This document shows, piece after piece, positions 1 through 6,549 of a stretch of 8,106 nucleotides of DNA. Position numbers and translations under genes: made by a program. Every line of letters starts with the position of its first letter. The stretch's first letter is position 1. The DNA comes from Deltaproteobacteria bacterium (GTDB lineage Bacteria > Desulfobacterota > Syntrophia > Syntrophales > UBA2210), in NCBI GenBank assembly GCA_011056825.1, contig DSBH01000287.1, forward strand, positions 1 through 8,106. The letters are read 5' to 3'. Below the pieces are notes generated by a model. It was not told the DNA's origin. It did no database searches and was given only the letters and a program-made list of their open reading frames with translations.

Positions 1-8
1 GGATTATT

Positions 9-17
9 GAGGGAAGG
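9..17 (+). promoter_or_regulatory. Ribosome binding site deciding the start of the PilM-PilN gene
   Basis: A purine-rich GAGGGAAGG lies just before two candidate in-frame GTG codons, at 17 and 23. It overlaps the GTG at 17 but has a workable spacing to the GTG at 23, so 23 is preferred. An in-frame TGA at 8-10 rules out any start further upstream. Confidence 0.5.
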
Positions 18-22
18 TGCTC

Positions 23-1939
23 GTGGCTTCGGAAAAAGAAATCACATCAACGGAAAAGTTGCTTGACGTCATACGTGGCGGCGCCGAGAAGCAGGAAAGC
101 GGAGCGTCGGATGAAGTCCCGGTGCGGGAGTCGCACGAATCGCTTTTGACGGGGCGTTTTGCCCGGCAAAAGGGCGTCACCATCGGCATTGATGTCGGCT
201 ACTCGCGAATCCGGTTTGTCACCGTGTCGCAGGGCTCCCATAAGCGATGGAAGCTTCTTGATTACGGGAGCTTCGCCATTCCGATCGACATGGAAAAGGG
301 AACGCCCGCGTTCACGGCATTTCTCAAGGAAAGTCTCGCGAAATATTGTGGACCTCCGGGGAAAGCCGATCTGTGGGCCATGATGTCGGCGGCAAACGTG
401 GAGGTCTGCAATTTCGCGGTTCCCGTGGTGGCAAGGAAAGAGCTTGAAAATGTCGTGCTCTGGTCGGCTAAGAAGGAACTCGATTTCAACGAATCGGAGA
501 GCGTCTTCGACTATGAAGTGCAGGGTGAGATTGTTGAAAGCGGCGTCGAAAAACTTGGAATTCTCTTTTACACCGTTCCACGGAAGAACGTCGAGGAGAC
601 AAGAGAACTCTTTGACGCGGCGGGATATCCCCTGACGGGGCTGACCATTGCCCCGATGGCCCTTCAGAATATTTTCAGGACCGACTGGGTGCCCGCCCAG
701 GACCGTACCATCGCGTCGTTGTATATCGGGCGGGGATGGTCGCGGATTGACATTTTTTCGGGCGGAGATCTCGTTATGACGCGGGGCATCAAGGCCGGCA
801 TCAACAGCATGGCGGAATCACTGGTCGACGAATATCCCGCGTGGCGGCAAAGCGCCGCACGTGAGGCGTCGCACGCGGACATCCCCGAGTCGGGCGATGC
901 CGTTCTCGAACTGAGCGGTGCTCAGCAGGCTGATGCAACGCCGGATCTCGACCAGGCCCGACAACTCATACAGGCGCTCAGTCCCGACTCGAAGCCGGAA
1001 ACAGAACTTGCCGAACGGTTCGGGCTGAACGATGAAGCGATTTTCACCTTGATCAGACCGGCCTTGGAGCGTCTCGTGCGCCAGGTGGAACGGACCTTTG
1101 AACATTATGTCGTCAATATGGGTCGTGAAACGATAAGCGCCATTTACCTGTCAACAGCCATGAACGTATGTCCTCCCATGGTCGACTATATAGCAGGTCA
1201 GCTTGACACATCCTGCGACATTCTCGATCCGCTCGACCCGTCCCACCCCTGGGTGGAGGGAGCGACGGCGGAAGAAAGCGTTTCCGAGCGTTCGGCGTAT
1301 GTTCCCGTGCTCGGGGTGGCCCTTTCACATCAATCCCATACGCTGAACCTGATTTACACAAAAGAAGATCAAAAACAGCGAAAAAAATATCTGCTTGCAA
1401 ATTATGTCGCCCTGGCCGTCATCGGCGTGCTTTTGTTGAGCGGCGTCGGCTGGTATGCATGGTGCGACCGGGTGGTTGCGGGTAAGCAGGATCGTGTCGC
1501 CCGCCTTGAACAGCAGGTGCAGAAGGGTATCGAAATCACTGAAGCGTCCGTCAGAAACATGGTGGCCGATCTCAAGCAGGAACGGCAGCGCGCGCGGGAA
1601 ATGCGCGATCGCTATCTGTCGGCGGCGGTTTTCGGCGAAGTGTCGTCAGTGACTCCCGAAAAGATAAAGGTAATGAACATCAAGACGGTCCTGGACGGTA
1701 TGCCGGCAGGCGAAAAAGGCGATTCATCCCGGGGTGTTCAACGGAACATGTTGATAGACGGTTTCGTAACGGGTGTTTCCGACACGCTGGACGCCGATCT
1801 GATCGATTATGTCATGAACATTCAGTCGTCACCGCTTTTCGAGCGGGTGGTTATCAATGCAAAAGTTCCCGAAACGATAGAGGGGCAGGAGGTCCTTCGA
1901 TTCACCCTGACGGCTTCCATGGAGGTGCCTTCAACGTGA
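23..1939 (+). CDS. PilM-PilN fusion protein (MshI-like), pilus/secretion inner-membrane assembly protein
   Basis: This is the cytoplasmic actin-like and inner-membrane component of a type IV pilus alignment complex. Counting from GTG 23 (638 residues): residues 1-50 are a polar leader. Residues 52-440 form a PilM-type actin-like ATPase fold, with the phosphate-1 motif IGIDVGYSRIRFV near 54-66. Residues 457-480 are one hydrophobic membrane span, 482-531 a charged likely coiled coil, and 540-636 a PilN/GspL-type periplasmic ferredoxin-like domain (LIDGFVTGVSDTLDADLIDY, then SPLFERVVI). PilM and PilN are usually separate proteins; here they are one chain, as in MshI-type proteins. A polar, alanine/acid-rich stretch at about 275-325 looks like an insertion in the actin-like domain. 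The start was chosen by ribosome-site spacing; GTG 17 would add two residues. The stop overlaps the next start by 4 bases (GTGA), implying coupled translation. The fold assignment is strong; the MshI label rests mainly on gene order. Confidence 0.9.
   Translation: MASEKEITSTEKLLDVIRGGAEKQESGASDEVPVRESHESLLTGRFARQKGVTIGIDVGYSRIRFVTVSQGSHKRWKLLDYGSFAIPIDMEKGTPAFTAFLKESLAKYCGPPGKADLWAMMSAANVEVCNFAVPVVARKELENVVLWSAKKELDFNESESVFDYEVQGEIVESGVEKLGILFYTVPRKNVEETRELFDAAGYPLTGLTIAPMALQNIFRTDWVPAQDRTIASLYIGRGWSRIDIFSGGDLVMTRGIKAGINSMAESLVDEYPAWRQSAAREASHADIPESGDAVLELSGAQQADATPDLDQARQLIQALSPDSKPETELAERFGLNDEAIFTLIRPALERLVRQVERTFEHYVVNMGRETISAIYLSTAMNVCPPMVDYIAGQLDTSCDILDPLDPSHPWVEGATAEESVSERSAYVPVLGVALSHQSHTLNLIYTKEDQKQRKKYLLANYVALAVIGVLLLSGVGWYAWCDRVVAGKQDRVARLEQQVQKGIEITEASVRNMVADLKQERQRAREMRDRYLSAAVFGEVSSVTPEKIKVMNIKTVLDGMPAGEKGDSSRGVQRNMLIDGFVTGVSDTLDADLIDYVMNIQSSPLFERVVINAKVPETIEGQEVLRFTLTASMEVPST
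1921..1926 (+). promoter_or_regulatory. Strong Shine-Dalgarno for the PilO-like gene
   Basis: GGAGGT lies inside the last codons of the PilM-PilN gene, nine bases before the GTG at 1936. It supports that start and means the PilO-like gene can be translated well despite the overlap. Confidence 0.75.
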
Positions 1940-2487
1940 TTAGCCGAAATGTTCAAAAAGTTGAATCGAAAAGCGGTATTTTTTTGATACTATTTCTCGG
2001 ATTTCTGGTACTTGTGCTGTTTTTCTTTCTCTGGATCAGGCCGCTGCAGGCGACGTCCGACAGGCTCGACAGGCGGGAGACGGAGCTCAAGCTCCAGTAC
2101 GAAAAACAGCAGCGTCTCGCGCCGGTGTACCAGCGGCTGATAAGCCGGGATTTTCCCGGTGCACTGGAGTCTCTGGAAGTTCCCGAAAAGGGCCCCCTCC
2201 CGGAAGTGGAGATCGCTTCAATTATTCCTTACTTCAGGATGATGGCACGTGACGCGGGGCTCGTTATGCAGTCGGTGAATCCCCAACTTGCCACCCTGGA
2301 AACGACGCCTGAGTTTCTTGCCGTCGATGTCGAGATAGCAGGTAATTACCTGGCGTTCAGGGATTTTATTTTTGCGCTGGCAAAACTTCCCTACCTGGGC
2401 GGCATTGAAAAGATTTCCGTGCGGCAGGTGGGAACAGGGGCCGATGACAAGGAGATCTCGATGAAACTCTGGCTCATCATCGGCTGA
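1936..2487 (+). CDS. PilO-like type IV pilus alignment protein (MshJ-like)
   Basis: This 183-residue bitopic inner-membrane protein has PilO/GspM architecture. Residues 1-13 are cytoplasmic, and 14-36 are a very hydrophobic span (LILFLGFLVLVLFFFLW). Residues 38-65 are a charged, likely coiled-coil stretch. Residues 90-183 fit the PilO periplasmic ferredoxin-like domain, with a YFRMMARDAGL helix, an alternating strand around FLAVDVEIAGNY, a helix FRDFIFALAKLPYLG, and a final strand MKLWLIIG. PilO pairs with PilN in the periplasm and holds PilP, so its place directly after the PilN half of the fusion is what the complex predicts. The GTG start has an excellent ribosome site and overlaps the upstream stop by 4 bases. 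The gene ends in tandem stops, TGA then TAA. Sequence conservation in this family is low, so the call rests on architecture, length and context. Confidence 0.85.
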   Translation: MISRNVQKVESKSGIFLILFLGFLVLVLFFFLWIRPLQATSDRLDRRETELKLQYEKQQRLAPVYQRLISRDFPGALESLEVPEKGPLPEVEIASIIPYFRMMARDAGLVMQSVNPQLATLETTPEFLAVDVEIAGNYLAFRDFIFALAKLPYLGGIEKISVRQVGTGADDKEISMKLWLIIG

Positions 2488-2517
2488 TAAGAGGGAACAG
2501 TTGCATTCAATTTCCTG

Positions 2518-2523
2518 AAAAGG
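2518..2523 (+). promoter_or_regulatory. Ribosome binding site supporting a TTG start
   Basis: AAAAGG (preceded by G, giving GAAAAGG) ends eight bases before the TTG at 2532. No ATG or GTG lies in frame between this site and the hydrophobic N-terminus, so it fixes the rare TTG start of the PilP-like gene. Confidence 0.5.
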
Positions 2524-2531
2524 TTCTGACA

Positions 2532-3044
2532 TTGAAGAATATCAGCAAACGAGAAAAAATCATTCTGGCCGTCGTGGGGATTGTTCTTCTGTATGGTCTT
2601 TTTGATATTTTTATACTGCAGGGGAATACAGGCAAGGCGCCGACGGCCGGTCCAGTGAACGTGGAACAGCATCTGAAGGAGACCGACGAGCTTGTCGTCT
2701 CCGCCACGTCCGCACTCAATGAAAGCGAACTTGCCGCCGTCGATGTTTATATAATCGATAAGGCGGGAAGAGCGTGGCCGCGGGATCCGTTTTTCGTCGG
2801 GATGCCCACGGAGCGTGTTGAGATGGCTGCGGGCGACAAGGAACTCCGCGTGAGTTTCTCATATTCGGGGTTTATAGAAATGGGAGCCGCGCAGATGGCT
2901 ATAATAAACGGCGTCGATTACCGGGTTGGAGAGGATCTTGAGATACCCGGTTATATTCTGCGCAGCGTCAGTCCCCAACAGGTCGTCATCGAGCACAAGG
3001 AACTACGGCAGCGTGTTACCGTACCCTTCAGGGAGGATTATTAG
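2532..3044 (+). CDS. PilP/GspC-like periplasmic linker protein (MshK position)
   Basis: This 170-residue protein starts with TTG. Residues 1-9 are basic, 10-29 form a hydrophobic membrane anchor, and 30-80 are a flexible polar linker. Then comes WPRDPFF at 82-88, a motif common ahead of PilP/GspB-type domains. Residues 102-168 form a small beta domain of the PilP/GspC homology-region type, with SFSYSGFIEMGAAQMAIING, a VGEDLEIPGY turn, and IEHKELRQRVTVPF. Such domains bind the N-terminal domains of the secretin and link it to the inner-membrane PilN-PilO pair. PilP is normally a lipoprotein. This protein has no cysteine at all and must be held by its N-terminal helix, as GspC is. Its stop is two bases from the secretin start, fitting a direct partner. 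The MshK assignment is positional; sequence alone supports only PilP/GspC-like. Confidence 0.8.
   Translation: MKNISKREKIILAVVGIVLLYGLFDIFILQGNTGKAPTAGPVNVEQHLKETDELVVSATSALNESELAAVDVYIIDKAGRAWPRDPFFVGMPTERVEMAAGDKELRVSFSYSGFIEMGAAQMAIINGVDYRVGEDLEIPGYILRSVSPQQVVIEHKELRQRVTVPFREDY
3031..3036 (+). promoter_or_regulatory. Shine-Dalgarno for the secretin gene
   Basis: GGGAGG lies in the last codons of the PilP-like gene, ten bases before the ATG at 3047. It supports that start and tight coupling of the two genes. Confidence 0.55.
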
Positions 3045-3046
3045 AA

Positions 3047-4684
3047 ATGACAGCAGGAAGGCCGGCATACAAAGGCTTTCAACTGAAAGCAGCGGACGGG
3101 AAATGTAAAAAGGGGGTGGTCGTCGCTTTCGCGGCCTGCATATCATTGCTCTTTTTATGTGCGGGATGCGGACCCAAGAAGGAGCTGGCGAAGGATCCCT
3201 TTTTCGAAAAATGGGACCTTATGGCCGAAGAAAGTCAGGGGAAATCGCCGAAGGCGCGCGAACGAGTTCTTGACATTCCCGGCGATCCTTCCGAAGCGGA
3301 AATGGATGAGACAGAGCTGCTCAAGAAAATGGAGGAGAAGGAACTTCCTCATCAGAAGGTAACCCTTAAAATGAGGAATGCCGATGTTCCCACGGTTCTT
3401 CGGGCGCTGGCGCGGGCGGCCGACCAGAACATTTTGATGAGAACGGAAGTAACGGGTACGGTAAGCGTCGATTTCGAGGAAGTTCCCTGGGACGAGGCCT
3501 TTGTGAGCATCCTTCGTTCCCGTGGATTGAGTTACCTCTGGGAAGGCGATATCATTCGCGTGGCGACCTTCGAGTGTCTCGAAAACGATCTAAAATGGCA
3601 GGAGATTCGAGAAAAGCGCATGCAGCAGCAGATTATGCGAAGCCGCATGGCGCCGCTTCATACCATGGCGATTCCCGTGGATTATGCCGATGCGAAAAAG
3701 CTTAGAGAAAACCTGGTTGAATTCCTGACAAAAAAAGAAGATGGCGAGCCGTACGGTTCCATCCGTGTGAATGAACACACAAATTCTCTGATTGTCCAGG
3801 CGACGCGGGCTGATCTTGAGCGCATTGTCCCACTGATTGACAAGATGGATCAGCCCACGGCCCAGGTCCGCATCGAGGCCACAATCGTCGAAACAACCAG
3901 TGATATGGCGCGGGACCTTGGCGTTCGGTGGGGCGGTCTCTATCGTAATGTTGCGGGAAGTAGGGATTACTGGATCACTCCGGGCGGATCGGGCGGCGCC
4001 ACGCCGACCGATCCGGCGAGTGGCGGATATACGCCGACCGACGGCAGTTCGCGGGGGCTGAGCGGCCAGGGCATGGGCGTTAATTTTCCGACGAGTTCCA
4101 GCGCCATGCAAACGGCCGGCGGGTTCGGATCGCTGGGTCTGATGTACGGCACGATCGGCGGCAGTATCCTTGAACTGCAGCTCCAGGCGTTGCAAAGCGA
4201 AGGGAAATTAAACATTCTTTCCCGGCCTTCGATCACGACGCTGGACAACCAGATGGCCTTTACGGAAAACGGTCAGAGAGTGCCCTTCGTGACCATCGAC
4301 GAAGACGGCGACCAGACGGTTAAATTCGAAGACGCGGTGCTCCGGCTGGAAATCACGCCTCACGTTATTGATGATGACACCCTGAAAATGAAAATCATCA
4401 TCAAGAAAGACGAAGTTGATTTTAGCGTCGATGTCAGGGGCAACCCCGGCATTATCAAGAAACAGACCGACACCACGCTAATTGTCAACAACGGCGAAAC
4501 GATTGTCATTTCGGGCCTGAGTAAACAACAGAACCGGAACAGCGATGCGGGTGTTCCCTGGTTGAATGAAATTCCCGTTCTGGGCTGGCTGTTTAAAAGC
4601 CAGGGACGAAGCCAGTCGATGGAAGAAGTGTTGATCTTCATCACGCCGCGCATATTGGAAACTGAGGGGGGCGCCGCCGGTTGA
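3047..4684 (+). CDS. mshL: MSHA-type pilus secretin, outer-membrane lipoprotein (MshL/PilQ/GspD family)
   Basis: This 545-residue protein forms the multimeric outer-membrane pore. Residues 1-40 are a lipoprotein signal: basic (KCKKG), a hydrophobic core at 23-37, then CAGC with Cys41 as the likely lipidated residue. The lipobox has Cys rather than Leu at -3, and Gly at +2 agrees with outer-membrane sorting. Residues 104-175 fit an STN-type short secretin domain (VTLKMRNADVPTVLRALARA; VPWDEAFVSILRSRGLSY). Residues 204-272 fit a secretin N domain (VDYADAKKLRENL; VNEHTNSLIVQA; LIDKMDQP). Residues 273-300 begin the secretin core, 301-358 form a Gly/Ser/Thr-rich insert, and 365-538 are the C-terminal secretin domain with the signature VPWLNEIPVLGWLFK at 503-517. 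It ends near ITPRILETEG with no extra pilotin-binding tail, consistent with self-piloting through its own lipid. The STN layout and neighbours favour MshL over PilQ or GspD; the secretin family itself is not in doubt. Confidence 0.93.
   Translation: MTAGRPAYKGFQLKAADGKCKKGVVVAFAACISLLFLCAGCGPKKELAKDPFFEKWDLMAEESQGKSPKARERVLDIPGDPSEAEMDETELLKKMEEKELPHQKVTLKMRNADVPTVLRALARAADQNILMRTEVTGTVSVDFEEVPWDEAFVSILRSRGLSYLWEGDIIRVATFECLENDLKWQEIREKRMQQQIMRSRMAPLHTMAIPVDYADAKKLRENLVEFLTKKEDGEPYGSIRVNEHTNSLIVQATRADLERIVPLIDKMDQPTAQVRIEATIVETTSDMARDLGVRWGGLYRNVAGSRDYWITPGGSGGATPTDPASGGYTPTDGSSRGLSGQGMGVNFPTSSSAMQTAGGFGSLGLMYGTIGGSILELQLQALQSEGKLNILSRPSITTLDNQMAFTENGQRVPFVTIDEDGDQTVKFEDAVLRLEITPHVIDDDTLKMKIIIKKDEVDFSVDVRGNPGIIKKQTDTTLIVNNGETIVISGLSKQQNRNSDAGVPWLNEIPVLGWLFKSQGRSQSMEEVLIFITPRILETEGGAAG
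3991..4050 (+). repeat. Imperfect 30-base tandem duplication in the secretin insert
   Basis: ACGCCGACCGA occurs at 4001-4011 and again at 4031-4041, exactly 30 bases apart. Each copy is preceded by a similar GGCGG context. In protein this gives two ten-residue units around TPTD (ATPTDPASGG and YTPTDGSSRG) inside the Gly/Ser-rich loop of the secretin. Confidence 0.55.
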
Positions 4685-4728
4685 GGTGACGGAGAAAGGT
4701 CGGCGCGCAAGCGCAGAGATCAAGGGCC

Positions 4729-6459
4729 ATGGAATATTATCGAATTCTTAACTTGACCAGAGAGCCCTTTTCCAGCTCACCCGAACCGGATTTTTTCTAT
4801 GAATCCCGGCATCACGTTGAGTGCCTGCAAAAGCTGGAACTGGCGCTGAGGCTTCGCCGCGGGCTGAGTGTCATCATAGGGCACGTGGGTGCCGGCAAGA
4901 CGACGCTGTCGCGCCAGCTCATCCGGAAGTTCGCGTCAGATCCCGAAGTGGAAACTCACCTGATGCTCGATCCCCATTTCAGCACGGAAATGGAATTCTT
5001 GGCATATGTGGCCGGACTTTTCGGCGTTGCCGGCGACGATGGTTCGCCTGCCAGTGCGTGGCAGTTGCGGGAACGGATCAAGAACTATCTTTTTCAACAG
5101 GCGGTTGAACAGGGCAGACTAGTAGTGCTAATCATCGATGAAGGACAGAAAATTCCAGATTTCGCCATGGAAAGTCTTCGGGAATTTCTGAACTACGAAA
5201 CAAACGAGCACAAGTTGCTGCAGATCGCCATATTCGGGCAGGATGAGTTCCGGGAGAATCTCGCGTGTCATCCAGGCTTCGCGGACCGGGTCACGCTGAC
5301 GTATTACCTGGGTCCTCTCAATTACAGGGATACCTGCGCCATGGTTCATTTTCGCATTCAGAAAGCGGCTGATGAGAACCAGGGCGATGTCTCGATTCGT
5401 TTCACCGGTCCGGCCCTGCGTGCTATTTACCGAGAAACGGAAGGATATCCCCGCAGGATCGTTCTGTTGTGTCATCAGGTTTTGCTGGCCATGATCATCA
5501 AGAACAAAACGAAAGTGGACCGGCGACTGGTGAAATCGGTTATTTACGGAATGAGGGATCATTCCCGGAAATCACCGCTTCTCACCCCGGCGAGAGCGTC
5601 AATCGCGGTGTTGGTTGTCGTCATGGCGGGGGCGGCCGTGTTTTACGGTTTATACAGTCACCGCTTTTCTATCCCTGAGGGAAGGGGGTTGTGGAATTCC
5701 CGGGATACGGCGGTGGTCGGCGGCGCCGAGAAACAAGACAGCGTTAGCCGGGGATCAATTGCCCTGATAGAGCAGGGCGAAGAAGAAAAAGAACATTCAT
5801 TTACCGCCATGGAGGAAGAGAGCGGGATTACTGACGATGAGTTGTTTGTGGCGTATGCCGGTGAGCGTGAAACAACAGCGGAAAGCATGATCATCAATGA
5901 CGACGATGAAGTTAGGAATATCGAGGATACAGAAGCGCTGGTATTGCCAGTGCACGACGATGCGGTGGATACCGGTCAGCCTGAACCGCCGGCGGTGCTG
6001 GGAACCGTTCGCGTTGTCAGGAACCAGTTTGTATGCCGCATGCTGCGCAACGTCTATGGTTCCTGTAGCGACAAGCTGAAAAAGGCTTTCAGTGAAGTAA
6101 ACCCTCACATAGAAAATATCAATCGTGTTCTGGAGGGGCAGCTTGTTACGATGCCGGCCCTGCCCGACAGTCGATCAGACGTTTATCAAAACAGCGGCTG
6201 GGTCAGCGTCGGTGAAGAGTTGTCATTGGATGATGCCTACAAGCGCCGCCGGAAGTATGGACGGTCCGCTTCAGAGCTGCGGATTCTTCCTTACTGGACG
6301 AAAGAAGAGGGGCTCCGCTTTTCAGTCATACTCAATCGGCGATATACCGATAGTGAAGCCGCCCGCAAGGGCCTGGCGAAACTTTCTTCTGAAATGGCCG
6401 CCGAAGCGAAAATAGTTGATAACTGGCCGGAAAACGCGGTATTCTTCGGTAACTGGTAG
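4729..6459 (+). CDS. ExeA/GspA-like (MshM-like) AAA ATPase with transmembrane segment and periplasmic LysM-like and SPOR-like regions
   Basis: This 576-residue protein has the ExeA-family start (YYRILNLTREPFSSSPEPDF). Its AAA module has Walker A GHVGAGKT at 51-58, Walker B VVLIIDEGQK at 132-141, a sensor-like FGQDEF at 169-174, and a likely arginine finger at Arg187. A winged-helix-like end runs to about 275. Residues 289-308 are a hydrophobic span. Residues 310-420 form an acidic linker predicted to be periplasmic. Residues 425-478 resemble LysM (VRVVRN start, NVYG, NPHIENINRVLEGQLVTMPAL end), with Cys436 and Cys446. Residues 491-571 resemble a SPOR fold, with strand LRFSVILNRRY then helix SEAARKGLAKLSSEM. 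GspA/ExeA proteins use ATP and peptidoglycan binding to help secretins assemble through the wall. The typical ExeA C-terminus is a PF01471 domain, not these. The gene follows the secretin by 44 bases. The ATPase and span are clear; the LysM and SPOR calls are by eye and tentative. Confidence 0.87.
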   Translation: MEYYRILNLTREPFSSSPEPDFFYESRHHVECLQKLELALRLRRGLSVIIGHVGAGKTTLSRQLIRKFASDPEVETHLMLDPHFSTEMEFLAYVAGLFGVAGDDGSPASAWQLRERIKNYLFQQAVEQGRLVVLIIDEGQKIPDFAMESLREFLNYETNEHKLLQIAIFGQDEFRENLACHPGFADRVTLTYYLGPLNYRDTCAMVHFRIQKAADENQGDVSIRFTGPALRAIYRETEGYPRRIVLLCHQVLLAMIIKNKTKVDRRLVKSVIYGMRDHSRKSPLLTPARASIAVLVVVMAGAAVFYGLYSHRFSIPEGRGLWNSRDTAVVGGAEKQDSVSRGSIALIEQGEEEKEHSFTAMEEESGITDDELFVAYAGERETTAESMIINDDDEVRNIEDTEALVLPVHDDAVDTGQPEPPAVLGTVRVVRNQFVCRMLRNVYGSCSDKLKKAFSEVNPHIENINRVLEGQLVTMPALPDSRSDVYQNSGWVSVGEELSLDDAYKRRRKYGRSASELRILPYWTKEEGLRFSVILNRRYTDSEAARKGLAKLSSEMAAEAKIVDNWPENAVFFGNW

Positions 6460-6549
6460 CCGCTCGTCGGCGCGCGGCGTCTTCGTTGACGCTTTCGCCG
6501 GATCTTGCGAGAATAATTATTGTTCAAGGCACTGTAAAGGGGACGGAAG
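6460..6549. other. 90-base intergenic gap with a possible hairpin
   Basis: This is the largest gap in the block. GCGTC at 6477-6481 pairs with GACGC at 6488-6492 around a TTCGTT loop. An outer arm CGGCG (6468-6472) pairs with CGCCG (6496-6500) across an asymmetric internal loop. No T-run follows, so it is not a standard intrinsic terminator. TTGACG at 6486-6491 with GAGAAT (17-base spacing) or AATAAT (20-base spacing) is a weak sigma-70-like pair; its -35 lies in the hairpin arm. A separate promoter or attenuator for the next gene is possible but unproved. Confidence 0.35.
6536..6542 (+). promoter_or_regulatory. Ribosome binding site for the MshE/PilB-like gene
   Basis: AAAGGGG ends seven bases before GTG 6550. 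An in-frame TAA at 6535-6537 blocks any earlier start, and the first MshEN motif begins at residue 6, so GTG 6550 must be used. Confidence 0.6.

Noticed and set aside
1..10. GAT TAT TGA as a possible 3' end of an upstream gene
   Set aside because: Only two codons and a stop are visible, and any frame would give something similar, so no gene end can be supported.
1979..1985. Seven-T run early in the PilO-like gene (also seven-A runs at 1381-1387 and 3730-3736) as phase-variation tracts
   Set aside because: Runs of seven are too short to suggest regular slippage, and all three genes are intact in frame.
2488..2531. Tiny open frame TTG-CAT-TCA-ATT-TCC-TGA after GAGGGA before the PilP-like gene
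   Set aside because: Five codons from a rare start; nothing beyond chance supports it as a leader peptide.
3590..4195. A 201-codon open frame on the - strand inside the secretin gene
   Set aside because: It lies wholly opposite a well-supported secretin, its product is Arg/His-rich without recognisable domains, and GC-rich coding DNA often leaves antisense frames open.
4685..4728. Promoter or small gene between the secretin and the ATPase genes
   Set aside because: There are only 44 bases, with no credible -35/-10 pair and no open frame with a ribosome site.
6477..6500. Intrinsic terminator after the ExeA-like gene
   Set aside because: The stem is interrupted and no T-tract follows it; the next bases are GATCTTGCGAG.
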